Position numbers and translations under genes: made by a program
Source: JAZQQB01 sp045628865
Lineage (GTDB): Bacteria; Bacillota; Clostridia; Lachnospirales; Lachnospiraceae
Direction: 5' to 3'
Assembly (NCBI GenBank): GCA_045628865.1
Contig: JAZQQB010000078.1
Span: forward strand, 1 to 48,350
Length of the DNA stretch: 48,350 nt
Shown here: positions 23,513 through 30,627 of the stretch, one piece after another
Layout: each line of letters begins with the position of its first letter
Position numbering within the stretch: the stretch's first letter is position 1
The notes under the pieces: generated by a model
Databases searched by the model: none
Told to the model about the DNA's origin: nothing
Seen by the model: the letters and a program-made list of their open reading frames with translations, nothing else

Positions 23513-23540
23513 GAATATACATTCTCGATATGGTAGTAGA

Positions 23541-23557
23541 TGTCGAAAAAAGTCGAG
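23541..23557 (+). promoter_or_regulatory. Spo0A-type box pair, downstream
   Basis: TGTCGAA (23541-23547) and AGTCGAG (23551-23557), again 10 bp apart. It lies in the predicted leader, 36 bp before the start codon. Confidence 0.6.
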
Positions 23558-23592
23558 AGTGAGGGAAAAAGTTGTAAAAGGGGTGACGTCAT

Positions 23593-23943
23593 ATGACAAA
23601 TGGGCTTGCAAGACTTGATAGTTGTGGTAATGACGTAAAAGGTGCAATTATCCGGTTTAGAGGCAATGAAAGTAATTATGTACGTTTTTTGAAGAAGTTT
23701 CTTACTGATCCTACAGTTGAACAAATGAACTATTGTCTGGAAATTAAAGATTATGAGCAGGCAGAGAATTATATATCAGCGATCAGCGGGGTGGCTTCCA
23801 ATTTAGGTTTAACGAATTTGCAAAATGCAAATAATGCGATTCATAGAAAGATTAAACAGGGCAGTGCAGAAGATATGAAAGGTGAATTGATTGAGTTACG
23901 AAGAGTCTATGATGAAACAGTAAATCTGATTGAGGCGTTGTAA
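23593..23943 (+). CDS. Hpt-like protein lacking the phospho-accepting histidine
   Basis: 116 residues with the pattern of small Clostridia Hpt proteins: DYEQAENYISAISGVASNLG aligns with the usual DYEEAFRAAHTLKGV-x-NLG. The histidine is S62 and the following lysine is S65, so it cannot accept phosphate in the normal way. GGGGTGACG precedes the ATG. It is expressed alone, from a promoter flanked by Spo0A-type boxes, and ends at a strong terminator. It could bind a receiver or kinase domain as a non-phosphorylated decoy. The role is inference; the fold call is fairly secure. Confidence 0.72.
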   Translation: MTNGLARLDSCGNDVKGAIIRFRGNESNYVRFLKKFLTDPTVEQMNYCLEIKDYEQAENYISAISGVASNLGLTNLQNANNAIHRKIKQGSAEDMKGELIELRRVYDETVNLIEAL

Positions 23944-23972
23944 AAACAAAAATCACATAATGAAATGGATAG

Positions 23973-24013
23973 AGCTGTGAAAACGCAAAAATGCGTTTTT
24001 ACAGCTTTTTTTA
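23973..24013 (+). terminator. Terminator after the Hpt-like gene
   Basis: AGCTGT-AAAACGC pairs with GCGTTTT-ACAGCT, loop AAAAAT, then seven T. Confidence 0.93.
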
Positions 24014-24151
24014 TGCTGGTTTATAAAGCAGTGTTTACGAGTGGAATAAGCGAGGAAAAACGAGATGAACATAATATTGTTGATAAATATCTGTTAATAA
24101 GAATATAAATGTTAAAAAAACATAAACTGTCAGATAATACGCGAAATTCAC

Positions 24152-24181
24152 TTGCGAATCAATACATTTTTGTGGTATGAT
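24152..24181 (+). promoter_or_regulatory. Possible promoter of the solenoid surface protein
   Basis: TTGCGA (24152-24157), 18 bp, TATGAT (24176-24181) preceded by TGG, an extended -10. Nothing else of note was seen between 24014 and 24264. Confidence 0.45.
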
Positions 24182-24264
24182 TATATTGATTCTACTGTGA
24201 AGAATAGTCGTTAGTATGCGTAATTCATACCAGTTTTTTGAAGTACAAATAGAGGATTTTGACA

Positions 24265-27200
24265 ATGAAACCAAAGATAAATGGAAATTTGGATCATAAT
24301 CAAAAGAATGATTTGGATAAAGAAAAATTGAATCAGAAAAAGACTGAGAAAAAGTGCGAGATAGAACTGATCATTATAGTATCTATCTTGGTTTTGTGCG
24401 TCCTTTTGGGAACAATCGGAATCATAGGCCGATTAAAGCAGGGGGATACCTTTGGTGATATTGTGGGTATGTTACAATTCGAAGTATCTGCTGATGAAGA
24501 TGAAAATATGAAAACTACTACGAATGGGTATTTTGTAGTTACGGGTGGAATAGAGGGAAAGGATTATATGTATGCCAAACAGGCGCTGATCGTGCAATCA
24601 TCTACACCACTTTTTGTATCTACAAAGGGAGAACTTACTGGAGAAGAGCAGATTAGAATCCAGGTAGAAAATGGGATAGCAGACTTAACCTTTGATTCTG
24701 TGAAGATTAATACTTCAAGTATTGATAATTCCTATGCGGTTTTGATTTCAGATGGTGGTCTGCATTTGACATATACAGGTGAAAATGAAATATCAAGTGG
24801 TGCATTTAAAGCGGGAATTCAGTCAGATGGTTTTCCGCTGATTTTGACTGCAAAAGGTGAAGATGATAGTTTGACGGTGACTGGTGGGTATTCCGCTGCT
24901 GGTATCGGAAGTGGCGAGGGAAAAACAGCAGGTGTGATCACCATTGAAGGTGGAAATATTCGTGCGGTAGGGGGTAATAATGGAGCGGGAATTGGAGCAG
25001 GAAGTGGAGGAAGTGTACAAAGCATCCTGATTCAGAACGCAAATCTAAAGGTTTCAGGTGGTTATGGTGGAGCCGGAATTGGTGGTGGAAATGCAGGTGA
25101 TTCCGGGTACGGTGATGTGGAAAACATTGAGATTATTGATTCTAATATAACAGCATTTGGCGGGAGCAGTGCGGCTGGAATTGGTGGCGGATTTAAAGGT
25201 TCGACGTCAAGTGTTTATATTGTGAATAGTGAAATCCAGGCACGAAGCGATGCTTATGGAGCTGGAATTGGTGGTGGAAATAGTGGTAAAGGTAATGGAA
25301 TCACTATTTTGAATAGTAATATCACTGCAATCGGAGGCGAGTATGGAGCCGGAATTGGTGGCGGCTATCAGTCTGGTGGAGAATCCATTCATATCACTGT
25401 TAGTGAGATCAGTGCTTCTGGTGGAAAATATGGAGCCGGAATTGGTGGTGGTTTTCAAGGAAGTGCTGAAAATATTGTGATAGATACAAACTCCAGTGTT
25501 TATGCCTGGGCAGGAGAAAAGGCAGCAGGCATTGGAAGTGGAAATAATATGAACAATGAGGATGGAAATGTAGTTGCATCTATTGCAAATGCGAAAGATA
25601 TTTCTATCAAAGACAGTTTTGTATATGCTGTTGGTGGAAGTGAGGGATCAGGAATAGGTGGTGGTAATCTAAGTTCTTGTCAGTCACTTTCTATTGCAAG
25701 TTCAGAGATTGTCGCAATTGGAGGCGCATATAGTTCTGGAATTGGTGGCGGGAACTATGGAAAAGCACAAAATATTGTAATCAAAAATAGTGAAGTGAGA
25801 TCCAATGCTGGTGTGTGGGGGGCAGGAATTGGTGGAGGATTTTCCGGAACACTTGATAATCTATATGTAGAAGCGAGTATCGTGTATGCTGTTGGAGGAG
25901 GAGATGATCTATATCCGGCGGCAGGTGGAGCAGGAATTGGCGGAGGTGATTCTGCCGGCGCAGATAATATTCAAATTATCCGAAGTACGGTTGAAGCGAC
26001 ATCGCTGGGTTATGGAGCAGGAATCGGTGCCGGTGGACGAGGCGGAAGTCTAGGGCAGATACTGATAGATGGAGGTAGTGTAAAAGCTGTTGGCGCGAAT
26101 GCAATTGGTGATGGATTGAACCAGGTGGTAACTCCGATCAATTCTGATGGAAAGATGCTTTATCCTATTGTGATCGAACTGGCAAATGTAGTGGAAGTGC
26201 AAAAGGCAGAACAGGTGATAGTACAGTACGAATCTGGAGAAGAATATGCTTTTGATATTGGAGAAGCCATTCCAGATGATAATGGCCAGTTGTGTTTGTA
26301 TTTGCCAGAAAATATGAGTATTATCTCCGTTAAAACCAAGGCAGGAATTTATTATCCATATTATCATGAAACTGTGATGGTGACAGATTCTGATAAACAG
26401 ATCCATTCTTTTTCTCAGGATGTTACGTTGAAAGAACTGGGATATATATTGGGAAATGAGGAAGCGGTTTATTTAAGCGATATACAGATGCAGGAACTTT
26501 CCCAAAACGGGTATCTTGCAATACCGGTGGATGATCAATGGAACAATGGAACAAAGATTAAATTACAGGGACTTGCAACGGATTCACAAACAATGTTTTC
26601 TGCTTGTAATGAGCAGATTATGAAAAAAGGAATGGCATCTTTGTATGTAACTTTAGTTGGTAACGACAAGGTTACCATGAGAGATTATGTTGTGGAGTTT
26701 TATCGAAAAGATTCAGATTTTATTCCTAAATCCAGAGAGGAATTGGATGGAATTCAATCAGATGTATCTTTGGTTTATGAAATTGAAGGAAAAACATTTT
26801 TACTTTCTGAAAAACAGGTGGAAGAAGCAGCAAAAACGGGCGGTGTAACGATTTCATTGTCTGGACTTACATCGAAAGATGCTGTGATCTTAGTTTCAAC
26901 TGTGGATATAGATGGAACATATCTTGGTACTAAGAGCTTGTCTTTGCGTGATGGAAACGGTTCGGTGAAGATCAGTGCAGAGGGCAAACAATATCAGCTT
27001 TCTTTTCATGTAATGAGCTGTAATGCTTCTTTGGCTTCTTTATCCTATGTTTTCCAGGGAAATGAATATGATCTTAGTGTTGCCCAGCTTGCCCAGGCAG
27101 CTGGAAATCAGGGAGTTTCTATTTTGGTAACAGCTAAGGTTTACGGAGAAGAAATGATTACATTTCGTCCAGTACCAAAGGATGAATCCGCCTATACGAT

Positions 27201-27306
27201 TCGAGAAAACGAAATTACCATATCTCAAAAAAGAAAGACGGTTTTGATCACTGTGTATGCAGAAGATAAGACCTTCACTAAGAATTATTTAATCATATGT
27301 AATTAG
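24265..27306 (+). CDS. Membrane-anchored beta-solenoid surface protein with GAGIGGG repeats
   Basis: 1013 residues. A 30-residue basic cytoplasmic head is followed by one membrane segment (about 34-55), so the bulk is outside (type II). From about residue 190 to 620 there are 13 repeats built on [AGS][AS]GIG[GSA]G, usually 30-40 residues apart, with alternating I/V/S/N strands (for example ILNSNITAIGGEYGAGIGGG). This points to a parallel beta helix. The last 300 residues hold three copies of another unit (VYLSDIQMQELSQNGYLAIPV, FLLSEKQVEEAAKTGGVTISL, YDLSVAQLAQAAGNQGVSILV). No LPxTG or SLH motif. ATG 24265 has AGAGGA eight bases upstream. A likely adhesin or glycan-binding protein; ligand unknown. 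Confidence 0.8.
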   Translation: MKPKINGNLDHNQKNDLDKEKLNQKKTEKKCEIELIIIVSILVLCVLLGTIGIIGRLKQGDTFGDIVGMLQFEVSADEDENMKTTTNGYFVVTGGIEGKDYMYAKQALIVQSSTPLFVSTKGELTGEEQIRIQVENGIADLTFDSVKINTSSIDNSYAVLISDGGLHLTYTGENEISSGAFKAGIQSDGFPLILTAKGEDDSLTVTGGYSAAGIGSGEGKTAGVITIEGGNIRAVGGNNGAGIGAGSGGSVQSILIQNANLKVSGGYGGAGIGGGNAGDSGYGDVENIEIIDSNITAFGGSSAAGIGGGFKGSTSSVYIVNSEIQARSDAYGAGIGGGNSGKGNGITILNSNITAIGGEYGAGIGGGYQSGGESIHITVSEISASGGKYGAGIGGGFQGSAENIVIDTNSSVYAWAGEKAAGIGSGNNMNNEDGNVVASIANAKDISIKDSFVYAVGGSEGSGIGGGNLSSCQSLSIASSEIVAIGGAYSSGIGGGNYGKAQNIVIKNSEVRSNAGVWGAGIGGGFSGTLDNLYVEASIVYAVGGGDDLYPAAGGAGIGGGDSAGADNIQIIRSTVEATSLGYGAGIGAGGRGGSLGQILIDGGSVKAVGANAIGDGLNQVVTPINSDGKMLYPIVIELANVVEVQKAEQVIVQYESGEEYAFDIGEAIPDDNGQLCLYLPENMSIISVKTKAGIYYPYYHETVMVTDSDKQIHSFSQDVTLKELGYILGNEEAVYLSDIQMQELSQNGYLAIPVDDQWNNGTKIKLQGLATDSQTMFSACNEQIMKKGMASLYVTLVGNDKVTMRDYVVEFYRKDSDFIPKSREELDGIQSDVSLVYEIEGKTFLLSEKQVEEAAKTGGVTISLSGLTSKDAVILVSTVDIDGTYLGTKSLSLRDGNGSVKISAEGKQYQLSFHVMSCNASLASLSYVFQGNEYDLSVAQLAQAAGNQGVSILVTAKVYGEEMITFRPVPKDESAYTIRENEITISQKRKTVLITVYAEDKTFTKNYLIICN

Positions 27307-27347
27307 ATTGAAAAGTAAATTTCTTTTCAATCTAATTACATTTTTTT
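27301..27347 (+). terminator. Terminator overlapping the solenoid gene stop
   Basis: AATTAGATTGAAAAG (27301-27315, containing the stop) pairs with CTTTTCAATCTAATT (27323-27337), followed by ACATTTTTTT. Confidence 0.9.
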
Positions 27348-27429
27348 ATTTATCATGGAAAATAGTTTCCATTCAAGTAAAGCTATGATAGAATAAGACA
27401 AAGCTTTATATGAGGAGAAAATAAATAAT

Positions 27430-28365
27430 ATGACAACGTTTACTATGGATCAGGCATCTATGAACTGGATGATCATTGCAGCTGTTGTAGGTGTGCTGTT
27501 ACCAATCATTACTTTTGTGTTTTGGTGGAAGAAAAAACAAGCATCGGTGCTTCCAATGATAGCAACAGCAATGCTTTCGTATCTTGTGACATCTTCCTTG
27601 AAAAATTTTATTGAGATGATGATCTTTAAGGGAATGGGATTTACGAATGATGCAACATTATCCAAAAAGGATCAGATGGTTGCAGTAACCATTGATGGGG
27701 CGTTAACAGCGGTATTGATTGTTATTTCCGTATTATTGATCTTAAAATATTTTTTGAAAAATTATAAAACCAGAGAAGTAGCTATTTCTACAGGTATTGG
27801 TGTTGGCTTAATGAATTGCCTTGGCTCTGCACTTAGAAACTTTTCCATGTATATGACAGTGAGTACCATTAATGAAAAAGGTTTTGAGAATACTTACAAT
27901 TTGGAAGAGATGGAACAGACAGATATTGATAAGTTAATAGAAAGTCTTGCTAATCTAGTAAATACACCAACCTCTAAATTCATATTATCTGCGGTTGCAG
28001 TTGTATTGCTGTTCGTGATGGAAGTGTGTGTTGGAGCCTTGTTGTTCTTTGCATTTTTTGAAAAGACAACATACAATTATCTGATTGCAGTGGTAGCAAG
28101 AATGGCATTTGATGTATTGGCTGGTGTTATGACAGATCAGTGGGCATGTATTGCAGTTCTTTTGGCACTCAATGTAGCGATGGTATTCTATGTGATCAAA
28201 ACTTATCAAAAGAGTGAAATTCCTGAGATTGATCCAGAAAAGATCAAGGAGCAGAAGGAACAAAGTCTTTTAAGGGCTACAAAGAAAAATCAGGGTGAGA
28301 AAAGCATCAGTGCTGTTATGAAACAGTCCAGCGTACTTAAGAATTCTGAGGAAAAGAGTGAGTAA
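27430..28365 (+). CDS. Polytopic membrane protein, unassigned
   Basis: 311 residues with about seven hydrophobic segments (residues 12-32, 40-58, 88-108, 120-140, 190-212, 218-235, 240-258) and a charged cytoplasmic tail. Size and topology resemble the YhfC-type membrane protein group, but the conserved acidic motif of that group was not seen, so no function is given. The next gene starts two bases after its stop, so the two are coupled. Confidence 0.65.
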   Translation: MTTFTMDQASMNWMIIAAVVGVLLPIITFVFWWKKKQASVLPMIATAMLSYLVTSSLKNFIEMMIFKGMGFTNDATLSKKDQMVAVTIDGALTAVLIVISVLLILKYFLKNYKTREVAISTGIGVGLMNCLGSALRNFSMYMTVSTINEKGFENTYNLEEMEQTDIDKLIESLANLVNTPTSKFILSAVAVVLLFVMEVCVGALLFFAFFEKTTYNYLIAVVARMAFDVLAGVMTDQWACIAVLLALNVAMVFYVIKTYQKSEIPEIDPEKIKEQKEQSLLRATKKNQGEKSISAVMKQSSVLKNSEEKSE

Positions 28366-28367
28366 CC

Positions 28368-28793
28368 ATGTCGATCGAACATATTCTATGCTACAATGTG
28401 TTTAGTGTGAATTATGAGCATGATATTGCATTTATTGGATTATCCGAATACGAAACAGAAGAGATGAGTATTACAAGAATTTTCTTTGAAACGCAGGGAC
28501 AGCTGTATGAGCTTTCTTACCTGTTTTCTGTGAAGTATGATTGTGACAGCTATAAGTTGCTTCGTATCAATCCAGAGGATGTTTATCTTGGAAAAACCAA
28601 TACAAGCTATTTTCTTCCAAAGGTTGGAAGTGACATGCTGTTCTCTTTCCAGGGCGATGATTATATGAGTGAATTCTTTGGATTCCTTTTTAACTTAGAT
28701 ATTGAATTATATGATGGACTGTATGTGGATTATGAGAACATGCAGGAAGTAAAAGAAGTGGAATTGTATAAGGCGATTTGGAAGGTACATTGA
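28368..28793 (+). CDS. Hypothetical protein coupled to the membrane protein
   Basis: 141 residues, acidic, rich in aromatic residues (YELSYLFSVKYDCDSYKLL, SEFFGFLFNLDIELYDGLY). No known domain, signal peptide or membrane segment. Its ATG lies two bases after the previous stop, which suggests translational coupling and a shared job with the membrane protein. Confidence 0.62.
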   Translation: MSIEHILCYNVFSVNYEHDIAFIGLSEYETEEMSITRIFFETQGQLYELSYLFSVKYDCDSYKLLRINPEDVYLGKTNTSYFLPKVGSDMLFSFQGDDYMSEFFGFLFNLDIELYDGLYVDYENMQEVKEVELYKAIWKVH

Positions 28794-28881
28794 TTTTTGA
28801 TTGCAGGACTAAAGTTTTTGGTTAGATAAACCGATGTAACTTATGAAACGCAAACACGGATGTGGAAGTGGGGTATGAACT

Positions 28882-29142
28882 ATGGCAGTAATGAATCAAA
28901 GATCAGGAACTTCAAGTACTGAATATTTTATTGAGAGACTTCATGATATTCGTAAGGAAGCATATGAAGCAAAGATGAAACGCCTTGAAGGGAAAAATAG
29001 TGCTGTCAAGACAACGAAGACACTTGGTAAGCAGATAGGTTACTCATTTAAGAGTGGTCAGGATGCTGCGTTTGCTAGCAAGTTTTCTTATTCCTTTTCT
29101 GGTGGATCCAAGATTTCTCCTGGAAAAGTGAAAAAGAAATAG
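28882..29142 (+). CDS. Small basic hypothetical protein
   Basis: 86 residues, strongly basic (ends KISPGKVKKK), with an N-terminal helix IERLHDIRKEAYEAKMKRLEG and a Ser/Phe-rich C-terminal half. No family recognised. It follows the previous gene by 88 bp and ends before a terminator. The ribosome binding site (GTGGGG) is modest. Confidence 0.55.
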   Translation: MAVMNQRSGTSSTEYFIERLHDIRKEAYEAKMKRLEGKNSAVKTTKTLGKQIGYSFKSGQDAAFASKFSYSFSGGSKISPGKVKKK

Positions 29143-29170
29143 AGAATTGTTTATAGGATATGGTGGTGAA

Positions 29171-29206
29171 GAGCATGAGAATGGTTTCATTTTCGTGCTC
29201 TTTTTT
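29171..29206 (+). terminator. Terminator before rlmI
   Basis: GAGCATGA pairs with TCGTGCTC (one T-G), then TTTTTTG. Confidence 0.78.
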
Positions 29207-29274
29207 GTTCCTGTCTTGTTTTTTAAGGATAGATTTTTTATACTGTAGGGTAGGATAACATAGGAGGAATAGTC

Positions 29275-30543
29275 ATGAATCATACAATTGTGACATTGAA
29301 AAAGGGTGAAGGAAGAACCATTAAGGCAGGTGGCTTATGGATCTTTGATAATGAAATAGATACAATTACAGGAAGCTTTAAAAATGGTGAGATTGTAACC
29401 GTACATGATTTTGATGGATATCCAATGGGTAAGGGATATATCAATCAGAATTCAAAGATCCGCATTCGTATGATGACAAGAAATGTGGAGCAGGAGATTG
29501 ATGATGCATTTTTAGAAGCCCGTTTGCAGGCAGCCTGGGATTATAGAAAAAATGTAATGTTTGGTGGGAATACTGATCTGAATCTTCCAGGAATTGGAAC
29601 AACCCAAAGACCTGATTTGAGCTGTTGTAGAGTTGTTTTTGGCGAGGCTGATTTTTTGCCTGGTATTACCATTGACAAGTATGCAGATGTATTGGTTGTA
29701 GAATCCTTAACACTTGGTATGGAGCAGTTTAAGGAGCGGATAGTTTCCTTGTTGAAGAAAATCATGGAAAAGGACGGTATCATAATCCGGGGTGTTTATG
29801 AGAGAAGCGATGCCAAGGAGCGAATCAAAGAGGGACTAAGTACCCATAAAGGTTTTATCGGAGAAGAATTTGATACAGATGTTGAAATCGTAGAAAATGG
29901 TGTTCACTATATGGTGGATGTTGTAAATGGCCAGAAAACAGGATTTTTCTTAGATCAGAAATACAATCGTTTAGCGATGCAAAGAATTTGTAAGGATAAG
30001 AAGGTTTTGGATTGTTTTACGCATATGGGAACCTTTGCATTAAATGCTGGTATAGCAGGTGCAAAGGATGTAACTGGACTTGATATTTCGGAGTATGCAG
30101 TATCTCAGGCTACGGAAAACGCCAAAAGAAACGGATTATCGGATACAGTACATTTTCGTTGTGCCAATGTGTTAGATGAACTTCCTAAATTAAATGCTGC
30201 AGGGGAGAAGTATGATGTGGTGATTTTGGATCCTCCTGCTTTTACAAAGTCTAGAGAGGCAACTAAGAATGCCATTAAGGGATACCGTGAGATCAACATG
30301 AAAGGGCTTAAGCTTGTAAAGGATGGCGGTTATTTTGCTACCTGTTCCTGCTCGCATTTTATGACACAGGAGCTATTGGAAAAGACAGTAAAGGAAGCTG
30401 CCAAGGCAACTCACAAACGACTTCGTCAGATCGAAATCCGTACACAGGGTCCGGATCATCCAATTCTTTGGGCGAATTCGGTAAACACACCAGAGAGCTA
30501 TTATCTGAAATTCTTCATCTTCCAGGTGGTGGAGGAAAAATAG
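29275..30543 (+). CDS. rlmI: RlmI-type class I rRNA methyltransferase
   Basis: 422 residues. An N-terminal PUA domain (GEGRTIKAGGLWIFDNEI) is followed by a central RlmI-specific part and a Rossmann methyltransferase with VLDCFTHMGTFALNAG (SAM motif I), DLDISEYAV-like acidic residue in VTGLDISEYAV, the catalytic DPPAFTKS, and the cysteine motif CSCSHFM. This fits 23S rRNA m5C1962 methyltransferase. The ATG has GGAGGAATA in front. Separate transcription unit, given the terminator upstream. Confidence 0.92.
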   Translation: MNHTIVTLKKGEGRTIKAGGLWIFDNEIDTITGSFKNGEIVTVHDFDGYPMGKGYINQNSKIRIRMMTRNVEQEIDDAFLEARLQAAWDYRKNVMFGGNTDLNLPGIGTTQRPDLSCCRVVFGEADFLPGITIDKYADVLVVESLTLGMEQFKERIVSLLKKIMEKDGIIIRGVYERSDAKERIKEGLSTHKGFIGEEFDTDVEIVENGVHYMVDVVNGQKTGFFLDQKYNRLAMQRICKDKKVLDCFTHMGTFALNAGIAGAKDVTGLDISEYAVSQATENAKRNGLSDTVHFRCANVLDELPKLNAAGEKYDVVILDPPAFTKSREATKNAIKGYREINMKGLKLVKDGGYFATCSCSHFMTQELLEKTVKEAAKATHKRLRQIEIRTQGPDHPILWANSVNTPESYYLKFFIFQVVEEK

Positions 30544-30627
30544 AAAAATAAAACTTTACACAATAGAATTTCGAGAAGTTTCGTGATAGAATACAACTAT
30601 AATGTATTATCTTGGAGAGGATAACAG

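Noticed and set aside
24819..25458. Minus-strand frames inside the solenoid gene
   Set aside because: Arise from the Gly-rich repeat codons read backwards; low-complexity products with no start signals.
28794..28881. Cyclic-di-GMP riboswitch (ACGCAAA-like string)
   Set aside because: Only a short string matches; the paired stems and GNRA-like loop are missing.
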